A DNA stretch of 64,000 nt from Sphaerolaimus hirsutus (taxonomy: Eukaryota; Nematoda; Chromadorea; Monhysterida; Sphaerolaimidae), in the NCBI GenBank assembly GCA_964036195.1, contig OZ038452.1, positions 25,927,785 through 25,991,784 on the forward strand, read 5' to 3'. Shown here piece after piece: positions 35,301 to 43,500 of the stretch. The position numbers and the translations under genes are program-made. Every line of letters begins with the position of its first letter. Within the stretch, counting starts at the first letter, position 1. The notes under the pieces were generated by a model, which was not told where the DNA came from, made no database searches, and saw nothing but the letters and a program-made list of their open reading frames with translations.

Positions 35301-37300
35301 GTTCTTCATTCTCTAAGCCACACTATTAGACAATTGTGGAAAAAAACAGGTAAAATCTTTCCGTATTTTTTTTAAGGAAAGTAACTGGGTGGTTGGGGGT
35401 ATTTCCGTGTTTCTTTGACAATTTTACCGGTCACTTGAAAACGTGACATGGTGTTAGAAAGCAATCCACAAATCATTCTGAAGTTGACATTGCCAAAAAA
35501 ATTGCAGATCGAATGTAATTTCACTCAATTTTAGCGACTCTCGCTTTTAGCGATTTTCTTAATCCTACACTATTTCAAAAGCCTCAAGAAAATTGAATCT
35601 CTGCCAACACGATCCCCCAAAACCCGACCAGAACTAGATCGGGAACGCCTTCTCGATGACCGACTCGTTGAACGTGAACTGCGGGACCTGCTGCTTCCAG
35701 TGCCGCTTTTGCCCCGCCTTTTGGGCGAAATGGACAGAGTCCGCCTATCATTCGATTGTGGATCGTTGAATTTATCGTGGATCGTAGATTGGAACCTGGA
35801 ATTTTGTGTTTTACGTGTGGCATCGGGATGTGAATGTTATATATTAGTTTTACAAAATGGTTGGTTCCACCGGCTGGAAACATAAAAAGTTGAAAAGAAA
35901 CTGTTGAAAAAAGGGTGCCACGAAATCTTCTCAGACTTGGCGAGAGCTAGGGTGTCAAATACATTTGTTTTACGAAAAACGGAAACGGAAACAGAAAAAA
36001 TTTCAGCAGCCGGAAAACAAGGCCGGAAAAAACCGGAAACGGACAAATGAAATTTGCACGGAAATGGTAAAAATTGCTGAAATTTTGCCGCAAAACGGAA
36101 AAAAAATGCTGCAATTTGCTGGAAATAGTAAAAATTGCCGCAATTTTGATAGAAAATGGAAAAAATTAACATAATTGAAAATCAGATTTACCAGTTTGGC
36201 TGAAACGACAGTTGAGCCGGAAAACAGGAATATGAGGTGGAAATAACAGAAAATTTAGCCGGAAATGGAAAAAAGTGACAAAACTTAAAAATTAGCCGGA
36301 AAACGAAAAATGAGCCGGAAAAAAACGGCCAGAAAACGGGAAAAAAAATTTCAGCGGTCGGAAAACGGAAAAAATTTGCCTTCAGAAATTGGAAAACAGA
36401 AATTTGACACCCTAGCGCCAGCTATCACACAACCATTTACACATAAAACATTCCAAAAACCACTACCGAAACCAACAAGTTGTACGCAGCGACAGTCATT
36501 GCAGTCGCATCTTCAGCGGATATCGCGGGGGCCGCCAGCGGAACACTGGGGCTTTGCTGCAGCATCGCATCGGCGCGCCACGCGTGCGCCCTGTTTGGAG
36601 TCGTAGGGGTGCCCACGCTGCCGTGTGGTACGGGTGACCTCCATTCTCTGTGATTGGAGGGGGCTGTTCTGGGAATGGGTCAAAAACGTTGGTCAATGCG
36701 CAGGATTTTCTAGGTGTAGAAGCAGAAAAAAATCGGAAATATCGTTAATAATATCCAAAAAATAGCTAAAGCTGAATGGAATAGCTAAAAAAGTAATGTA
36801 GATACTAATTATAGCCCACAGAGCAATTTAGGAAAAATGGGCAAAAAAACGCAAAATTTTTTGGTTATTTTTTGCGAAATTTCGGTTGAAAAATCCCCTT
36901 GTAGATGCTCATAAAACAAGGTAAACAAACGGGACGTCGTGTCTGTGCTTATGGGGAGGAGTGCGGCGATCATTGGCTGGCGGCGGCACGTATGGCTTTC
37001 TCACGCCAGACTGGACATGGTGTCCATGCAAAGGTCCACGCTGCGTTGGTGTTCAAATCCGGCCGTTTTAATAGGCAAATTGGCAAAATTCCAGAAAACG
37101 AGTCATGCAATAGCTTCGCTAAAAAGAAATTGAACCGTACCGCTTCTCTCCTGTGTGACGAGTGATGTTCATAGTCGTCGTAATGGCGTCTGTCTCGACC
37201 GCGTTCAGTCCACGACGAGCGACGCGTCATAATCGACGGTTGACTATAGTTTCCGTCCCGTCTGTTGCTCGGCTTGGGTTGCGCTCGGGAAGGGTCAAAT
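17335..37300 (-). CDS. Large Ser/Arg/Lys-rich, probably nuclear protein
   Basis: Fifteen minus-strand exons join in phase to one stop: 34742-34677, 31107-31060, 30991-30878, 29568-29391, 28547-28403, 27708-27535, 27014-26716, 26304-25994, 23651-23473, 23133-23027, 22715-22635, 22301-22106, 18401-18295, 17692-17662, 17552-17335; 750 residues so far. Three weaker upstream exons (about 37.3-37.14, 36.65-36.5, 35.8-35.65 kb) add RD- and RS-rich sequence (SRSRSSRSTSRSS). Visible features: SPIR twice, an acidic helix (EMTEEEQKNLAHEYLQRVL), a KKRKKKRKKKEKDR basic block, SRRSRKSSGSSRR, an acidic WEDVDNLDEEWDRWEHE, and a Pro/Ala/Ser C-terminus. There is no enzyme domain. RS/KR content suggests RNA processing or chromatin (inference only). 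Two donors may be GC (after 29391 and 18295). The join between the exons near 35.65 and 34.74 kb is out of phase, so an exon may be missing. Identity unknown. Confidence 0.6.
18071..18090. repeat. Poly(C) tract of 20
   Basis: Twenty consecutive Cs in the intron of 17693-18294. It is one of the longest of many C/G homopolymers in the window and could form i-motif or G-quadruplex structure. Confidence 0.9.
18441..19084. mobile_element. GTTTTTTTAAAAAAC foldback relative of C family
   Basis: It begins near TTAGGGATGGCCG and ends CCTTGGCCATCC, with TTTTTTAAAAAAACG runs. It shares internal sequence (GTACTAAGCACTAGGTATTT, GCGCGCAA) with the better copies at 32078-34035 and 44694-45378. It lies in the intron 18402-22105 of the Ser/Arg-rich gene. 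Confidence 0.55.
19103..21050. mobile_element. CAGGGTGCGGCAATT MITE split by a hairpin element
   Basis: The ends CAAGGTGCGGCAATTAAGAC and TAAATTGCCGCACCCGG match the copy at 8419-8977 and have TA on each side. A 1.37-kb hairpin element (19396-20768) inserted near the middle. A TTTTCGGGACCGG fragment of the CGGGAT family also lies in the left arm. Confidence 0.75.
19396..20768. mobile_element. 1.37-kb foldback element, near-total palindrome
   Basis: It begins CATAGGGGATTTTGAGGGTA and ends TACCCTCAAAATCCCCAATG, flanked by exact 8-bp duplications GCCTCAAG (19388-19395, 20769-20776). The arms pair along nearly their whole length, for example GGTGGGTCTATAAAA near 19572 with its inverse near 20578, and CTCCTGATCGAGAGAAACTC near 19814 with its inverse near 20322. 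The loop is about 70 bp around 20040-20110. There is no coding sequence. Confidence 0.88.
24846..25872. mobile_element. R1 MITE carrying B-family and CAGGGACGTAGCC inserts
   Basis: It starts CAGGGGTTTAGTGG, ends GAACCCCTG, and has exact flanks GTTTCTAT (24838-24845, 25873-25880). Two later insertions lie inside: a B-family copy from about 25078 and the element at 25284-25720. It is in the intron 23652-25993 of the Ser/Arg-rich gene. Confidence 0.8.
25284..25720. mobile_element. CAGGGACGTAGCC hAT-like MITE
   Basis: It runs from CAGGGCCGTATCCAGGGG to GGATACGTCCCTG with exact 8-bp flanks TATAGCCC (25276-25283, 25721-25728). The interior has G/C runs, GCGCGCAAGCGCGC and a GGCGCCA-rich block, all shared with the copy at 60017-60464. 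Confidence 0.85.
26400..26640. repeat. AT-rich GAGATTTT repeat
   Basis: Tracts of TTTATATTTTCTCCAGG and CAGAGAGATTTTATTATA repeat in both orientations. The same material occurs at 2380-2540, 51520-51740, 54370-54630 and 59900-60000, so it is an interspersed family without clear ends. Confidence 0.5.
27757..28193. mobile_element. Palindrome within palindrome, CACTAGTTTTCAC type
   Basis: The outer pair is GCGCACACTAGTTTTCACAC with GTGTGAAAACTAGTGTGCGC. An inner pair is CACACTAGTTTTCACCGTGA near 27851 with TCACGGTGAAAACTAGTGTG near 28061. The inner unit looks like a related element that inserted into the outer one. It is in the intron 27709-28402 of the Ser/Arg-rich gene. Confidence 0.65.
28630..29304. 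mobile_element. CTTCTAAAAGTCGAC palindromic element
   Basis: AGGCCTCAACTTCTAAAAGT at the left is matched by the inverse ACTTTTAGAAGTAGACGCCT at the right, with further GTCGACTTTTAG repeats inside and a run of Cs. It lies in the intron 28548-29390 of the Ser/Arg-rich gene. Confidence 0.55.
29608..29924. mobile_element. Introner-family copy interrupted by a MITE
   Basis: GGTGCCAATCCCAGACC at the left and GTCTGGGACTGGCCCC at the right are the introner-family termini, with AATGCCCTGCAAAATGGC between. A CAGGGACGTAGCC element (29667-29909) has split it, leaving TCTGGGAC duplicated. Here the family copy lies inside a larger intron and does not form the intron itself. Confidence 0.65.
29667..29909. 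mobile_element. CAGGGACGTAGCC hAT-like MITE
   Basis: It starts CAGGGACGTAGCCAGGATTT and ends TGGCTACGTCCTTG, with exact 8-bp target duplication TCTGGGAC (29659-29666, 29910-29917). The interior has a GGCGCCA-rich block and G/C runs. Confidence 0.88.
30144..30848. mobile_element. TAGGGTTCAAACG hAT-like element, ATATCG arrays
   Basis: The termini are TAGGGTTCAAACGATATAT and CATATCGTTAGAACCCTA, with exact flanks GCAGTAAC (30136-30143, 30849-30856). ATCGAATATCGATATCG arrays sit inside each end. It shares its outer 12 bp with the CGGGAT-array elements although the subterminal repeats are entirely different. Confidence 0.88.
32078..34035. mobile_element. C-family hAT-like element, GTTTTTTTAAAAAAAC
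   Basis: It begins TAGGGTTGGCCGATG and ends TTTTCCAACCCTA, flanked by exact duplications CATACCCC (32070-32077, 34036-34043). It contains TTTTTTTAAAAAAACG foldbacks at each end and a unique core shared with 44694-45378. A 1,260-bp element is inserted at 32629. Confidence 0.85.
32629..33888. mobile_element. AACTGGTGG...CCACCAGTT element with TA duplication
   Basis: It starts AACTGGTGGCAAATATAAAT and ends ATTTATATTTTCCACCAGTT, with TA on both sides. The copy of the host element at 44694-45378 shows the uninterrupted site (CCTATATATG), which fixes the borders. AAATATAAATGGGAA recurs inside. Open frames are short and carry no recognisable transposase motif. Confidence 0.8.
34352..34625. mobile_element. 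B-family MITE copy
   Basis: It runs from ACCGTATTTACTCGAATAAT to GTTATTCGAGTAAATACGAG, with CCACCCTC/GGGGGG blocks. It sits about 50 bp downstream of the exon at 34742-34677 on the minus strand. Confidence 0.65.
35948..36414. mobile_element. TAGGGTGTCAAAT hAT-like element, CGGAAA arrays
   Basis: The termini TAGGGTGTCAAATACAT and AATTTGACACCCTA are inverted repeats, and flanks GCGAGAGC and GCGCCAGC match at 6 of 8. The interior is mostly GCCGGAAAACGGAAA-type short repeat. Confidence 0.7.
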
Positions 37301-40300
37301 ATTGGTTTCCATTACGCTGGCTAAATTGCGTGCGTGTGGTCGATTTCTGCTCGATTACACGGCCCCCGCATTGCACAGATAAATTGCGCTGAATGAATTC
37401 ACATTGTTCACGGCACCAATTTGGCATCGGAATGGATCAAAGGTTGAATGCGATGGGGACTAACCACCCATTTGATGGAGATTATATGGCCACGTTTCTT
37501 AGTAATGAATGGCTCCAATTAAACGCGTTCAAGTTGTAAAAAAATTATTCTGGTAAAAACAAATTGAAAGTTTAAAAGAAATAGTTTCAAGAACACAAGG
37601 GCAAGATAAACTAAATTTATTTCAAAGAATTATTCTTAAGTAGCATTTTTCCGCACAGCTCAAATTTATATATATCTCCAAATTTAAAAGTGTAATTTAT
37701 AAATAAATATATTCTGAAGCAAATTTTAAATACTGTTTCCGTGTTTCATGCAATTTTTGAAATTAAACACCAATTCTAGATAACACATCCGTGTTGAACT
37801 AAATTCAATCATCAAATAATTTCTAATCCCTTTGACTATGCTGGCAGCTCAAAGTAATCTCAGCAAAGTTAAAGGCATGCCGACACCAGCATAATGGCAG
37901 ATTATTATTTTTACACAGTAATTGGTCCATCACACACATGTGAGCCAGACAGATCCGAAACTGCGATATAATCCTGACTAAGTGCAAACTTAATCCCATG
38001 GCATTCACCCTCTGATCCATTCCGCCGCCGACCCCGACCTGAGTTCATCATCAAGGCGGGGTCAACGCCGAAAGAACCATCCCAAGCGCAAGCTGGCGGC
38101 GTGCCAAACGGGACGGAAAGTGTAATTTGCCTAATCGACCGCAAGCTGTCGCCGGCGTTTTCTTTTTCGCCGGCAAATAATAATTGGATACAATAATGAA
38201 GTGTTTGTGTGAACACCTTCGGTAACTTTTTGGTGGTTAAAACAGTACTATCACTCATTAACATCGTTCAATAACGCCAAATTAGATTTTTGTTTATGTG
38301 GAAACGCAGGGAGCTCAGTGCTGGAATGCTGTTGGCTCTAAAAGACACAAATCTCGATTGTCTTCCATTGCGACTCACGACAAGTTGGCAGCGGGCCATA
38401 ATTTTTGAAATAGCTATTAATATTGATCAAAAAGGCAAAAATAGCTTAAATATGTATAGAAGCATGTATATTGACAAAAAAGCAATAACGAAGGTACAAC
38501 TAGGCAAAATGGAGCAAATGTAAGCTGAGGTAAACAAAATAAGGAAACAAATCGCTCAAACTACAATACGCAATCGCTAACTTGGACGTCGGCCAATTTG
38601 TATTTACAATTGGAAAGAAATAACTTGGCACGACGCCACACAGGAAGTGCGGTTACTGGTGAGTCGATGTAGCGGGTTGAGTGGTCGCAGTCCATGGAAT
38701 ATGCCAATTTAATCGTCGCTGACGATTATGGAACGGCGCCAGATAGCTCAGTGCTGCTGGTGTGTCATTTTTTCTCATCGTTCTGTCTTTTTGTTGTATT
38801 TTTTGCGGCTGGCTGGTTCAATATTTCGGCGACGTTGTGGAGTTATTATTCTGGCTTCGCTTGGCCTCTATTGAGTACCGTATGTGCGGCCTATAGCAAT
38901 CATGTCGTGCGGCCTATAGCATTATGACTGTTTTACGTATTCACATGTGAGGGGTCGGGGCGGTGTTCATCAAAGGCGTGCAATTCCGCCAGTAAATAGC
39001 CACATGCGTAATGGACTTGCGTGTGATGCCGTGTGCCGGACGAACTTCAATGTGAACTTAGTTGGTGCATCTGTTTACATCAGATTTACACTCTACATAG
39101 AGATTGATCTTAATAAATAGCATTTAAATTCGTTACTTAAAATTGAAGGACAAATAAATTGAAAAAGACGTCGAAATTTGATTGTGCAGAAAACATTAAC
39201 TAGTCAAGGGTGTCAGTAATAATTTTAGGGCGAATTTTAGCCGCTCAGAATTCCCATAAAAATGGGAGTTTGATTCCTAACGTGTGCATTTTAAAACGTG
39301 TTTTGGAATATACTCTACGAGACTCATTTATTTTTACGGCTGGATTATCACCCCTAATCCCCCGGCCACACCGTGGTCGGCAACCTCAAAGCCATTACAT
39401 CACTATGTAAAAAAAACTATTGCTGAAAAGAAACAGCTGTGCCACACGCAAGTCCATCACGCATGCTCCAGTTTATTGGCGCGTGCAGGGGTTGGTTTTT
39501 TCGATGATTGCAAACGTAAATGCATCGAGCGGACACGCGTCTGCCAAACAGACGCGCGTCATTGCCAGATTACTGTAGAATAATAAGTACACTGAACTAT
39601 TTCGGCTAACGGGTGCAGGTGCGCGACGCTTTGAGCAAACGCATGGTGCTGCTTTTGCACGGCGAGCAAGCGACGCTACAATACCCGGCTGATGGCGACC
39701 AATCGAGTTAGTCGACCTCTGTATCAACAGGCACTTTTCCAGGATTTTTGAGCGGGGGGGGGGTCTGCTTGTTTACGGAGGCAGGCGAAAGGGGGTTGGG
39801 TCAGTTGCTTTTTAAGGGGTCATATAACATCACGGAGTATTGCCACTTGTCTGATATACCTATAAATGTTGACACAACGCCATATCTGGGAGCTTTGAAA
39901 AAACAACGTTTTTTCCAACCCTGTATCCAACTGTGTTCGACAAGCGCGTAATATGCGAGTAGTTGGTGTTCAAACGGGACCACGGTCACGGTACGCCCCG
40001 GTTCGACTAATTTCTGGTCCTGGTGCGAAAAAGTGGTCGCGTTTGAACCCTTATGGGGATATAGAAAGTGCCAAGGTTACAACATTATTTTTATTGACAT
40101 TAGCATGATGTCTGGTAACAGGGGCGTATCCAAGATTTTTGAGGGGGGGGGGGGCGGCGCGCCCCCCCCCTTCAATTTGACCCCTATGGTAAAGTAATGG
40201 CGCCAGCGTCATTCGTAGGCGTCATTGACGTTGGCATTGACGCCAAATACTGCTGTAGATGTATTTTACACAAATAAAAACTGCCGGGACACATTTTGAG

Positions 40301-40504
40301 TGCTTTTTTAGTTCTAAACGATATTAATGAAGAAAAATAAATGTGCGGCGTCAAAATGCGCGCTCGCGCGCGAAATTTCTCCGAACCACCGACAAAATCG
40401 CTTTATGGAAGTGCTGATTCTGGCATATTTTTCTCCGACCCGGGAAGGAGTTTGTGGACCATTTCAAATTTAATAATTTATAATGCCCGCGTATAGGATT
40501 ACAG
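37301..40504. other. Region between divergent genes
   Basis: It lies between the Ser/Arg-rich gene (-) and the next gene (+) and should hold both promoters. I find no convincing exon in 38.3-40.5 kb. A weak inverted similarity links 37220-37465 with 37980-38150. Bases 39735-39925 carry joined fragments of two MITE families, 39968-40055 is a short GTTCAAACGGGA...GTTTGAACCC element, and from 40129 there is a CAGGGGCGTATCC copy without a clear right end. Confidence 0.4.
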
Positions 40505-43500
40505 TTGAAACAGTGTACTTTTTATGATGAATTAATATACACAATTGAGCAGTTGAACTTTGAGTTAAATTCAATTGACAACTATTTTATTGGTGAATTT
40601 GGGCAGGTAATGATTTTACAATTTACTGTCGGGAGCAGTCTGCCGCCATCCATATTGTGTTGTGTCTTTTCCTACAATTCAACCAATATCACAGCTACGA
40701 TCTCACACCGACATTTGGTGCTACAAGTGTTGCCGTCCCACGGGACTTCACTGTCGATCGAGTGCCGCCTGGCAGATTGGTGCAACTCGAATCCGCTTTT
40801 GTTGCAATTATCCAGCGATGTGGGCCGATTGGCGATTGACGGGCGCATGGCGAGATTACCCTTGGGTAACATGAAGCCCACTCTGGTGCGGATTATTCAC
40901 ATTGATTTTTCAGTACAGCATTGATGCTTTTGGCTTTATAAATACTATAGATACCAACTATACTCCAGTCTCCGTTACACCCGGCACGCGTGGTTCCCGC
41001 TGGAAGCGTGCCAACGATTTTTTACGCATGCGATTTTCAACAAAAAATTGAAAAAAAGTCATCGCTGTCATAACACATTTTTCATCTTTTATACAAAAGT
41101 AACATGCTTTATCATCATTGGCACGCTTCCGACGTGAGACATAAATAAGTGTGAGGGCGGAGTATCATGTCCGCCGGGTATAGTACAAACATTTCTAAAT
41201 TAGTTCCTATGAACCGCGATGTGTTTTATATGATTTTCGAGTTGACTGGCCGTCAACTGTTGTGCATTGCCACGCTAACTCAAGTTTCCCATGTAACCTC
41301 GATTCATGAACATTTCAGTGGACAAATTTGTGTCTCGCTCTGGCCGGCTTGGTGGCCGAGTTGTGGCCGTCGGCCGTATACAAATGCATCAAATCCGTCC
41401 GCATTCGCTGCAGCGGCGAATGCAGAATCGCCAGAGTGTTCACGTTGCTTAAGTCACCCGTCGCTGCACGCTTTGCATCCGGTGAGTGTGTTGTCAATTT
41501 AACCCGCGAGTTTGATATTGGTATTCTAGGCGGACCGCAAAGTATGCGCAGAATCCTACCATAATTTGATGAATAAAATCTTATGATAAATTTCTAAATT
41601 AATTTATCCATAGTAAAAAAATATGATGAAAAAATGTATAATTTTTGGTTCATTACTCATTTGGTTCATTATTTTTGGTTAATGATTTGTTACGGTAGGT
41701 GTCCGTAGTAAGTGTGATGTCCGCCGAGCATTGGCGAATTTTTTTGTCAAGTTTTTAAAGAAAAATCGGTCCGGTAGGCGAAAAAATGTCAACACAACTA
41801 ACTGCGTAATATCAAAAAAAACAACACCTACCTAATAGCCTAAAATCAGGTGATGATTAAAAACACCGTTTTTCCTTGCCCAGATAGCATGGACCTAAAC
41901 GAGGGCATTCCATTGGCGGTGCGGCTGCCGAAATCGTGTGCGAGCATGACTCGAGTGCTGGACTTGGCCTCGATCGGCGGCTGTGGTCCGAGCAGCAGTG
42001 AGACCACGCCCACTGCCGAGCGCCTGCCTGATATCAGTGCGTTATTGTTGGATTTAGAACTGAGGTTTAGAGATTTTGAGGGGAAAGCTGTGTTATTTAC
42101 AGTTACCCCGGGGTGTGCGAGATGGCAGTTTATTTCAACGAAAATTCAATCGGCTTTTTTAAAATTGATTTCTCATCTAGGGTTGGAAAATGACAATCCT
42201 TGGAATTGCTTGATTTCTTTAAAAAAACAATAATTATTGTTTAACAATAAAAACAATAGTTAATCAATTATTTGAATAAAACCTGTGTGTTCAGATTCGA
42301 GACCATCGACTGGTGCTGCGCGGCGTAGCAGCTCGTTGCGGCGGCAGCGGGGGAGGGGCGCGCGCAAACCACGCGCACCGGTTCTGCAAACTGAGCTTCG
42401 CGCCAAACACAGAGTGGAGCGGGAAGTGGCGCTGCAACAACAGGCTGGTGGTTTCTCAAGGGGCCCACTAGTTTCACTAGTTGACATCGTAAATTCGTGT
42501 CAACTGAATGCCAACTGAATAACAGAAAAAAATTGAATCATCATTGAAGATGAAAACGATAATACTCAACAGACAAAAAAATTAAGACTAAATTAAGTTC
42601 TCTGTATAAAATTTACTATTTTCTATCACATTCCCATAGGAAAGTTGAAATCGCATAATTAACGAAAATTTAGTTGACACGGATTGTCATGTCAACTGGT
42701 ACTTGTGGACCGACACCCCCCCCCCCCCTGTGGCCTTATGTTACACCTTTGAATTTCGATTTTCTTGCATCACAGTCGTTCGCCGCGTCGAGTGAGACTC
42801 TCGACGTGATCGCGTGCAACCGGCGGCAGATCAGCGCGAATATAATGCGCTTCCGGCGACAGTCGCTCGATCGGCAACGTCAAAACGGTGTGTCCAGCGA
42901 CCGATTTTCGCGTTCTGCACTATTGATCAATGGCCCTGCGCAACCGAAATTTAGAAAACTCGTAAATTAGTTGAACGCGTTTGAGTTTTCCAGAATGAGG
43001 TGCTCGTCAACTACAGTCAACCTCTCATTCTAGAAAACTCTATACTGATTAACGCGTTTTCAAAATTTCGGTTGAAAACAAGTGTGCGCAGGCACAATGT
43101 TCGGTTTAGTCCAGTACAGTTTAAAGCTGTGCCTCTGAGAGTGAGAACACGCGATGTTCTTTAATCATTTTCTGTTATTGTTTACACGAAAATACCTCCC
43201 TTACCTACTTACAGGCGATAGTGGCCATAACTTCAAGCAATGGTCTGCAGAGATAATCCTCGAACAGAGAATCGAGTGCATGTTATTGAGCACGGATTTC
43301 CGCGAGCCATCCGAGGGCAACTTTTGGCACGGTCTTGGCATTTCGGATGAGGAGTTGACGGACACGGATGAATCTAGATCAGCTAGCCCTGCCAGTGCTT
43401 CTGAGGTTGGAAATCGGGTTCAAACCGGATCCCGATCCCGAATCCCGAAAAATTTCGGGATTTTGTGGTCCCGATCACGAAGCCCCAATCCCGATCCCGA

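Noticed and set aside
37220-38150. Inverted similarity between 37220-37465 and 37980-38150, considered as divergent duplicated exons.
   Set aside because: The match is patchy (GGGACGGAAA, TGATCCATTCCG) and the reading frames do not correspond; it is noted only as a possible old repeat.
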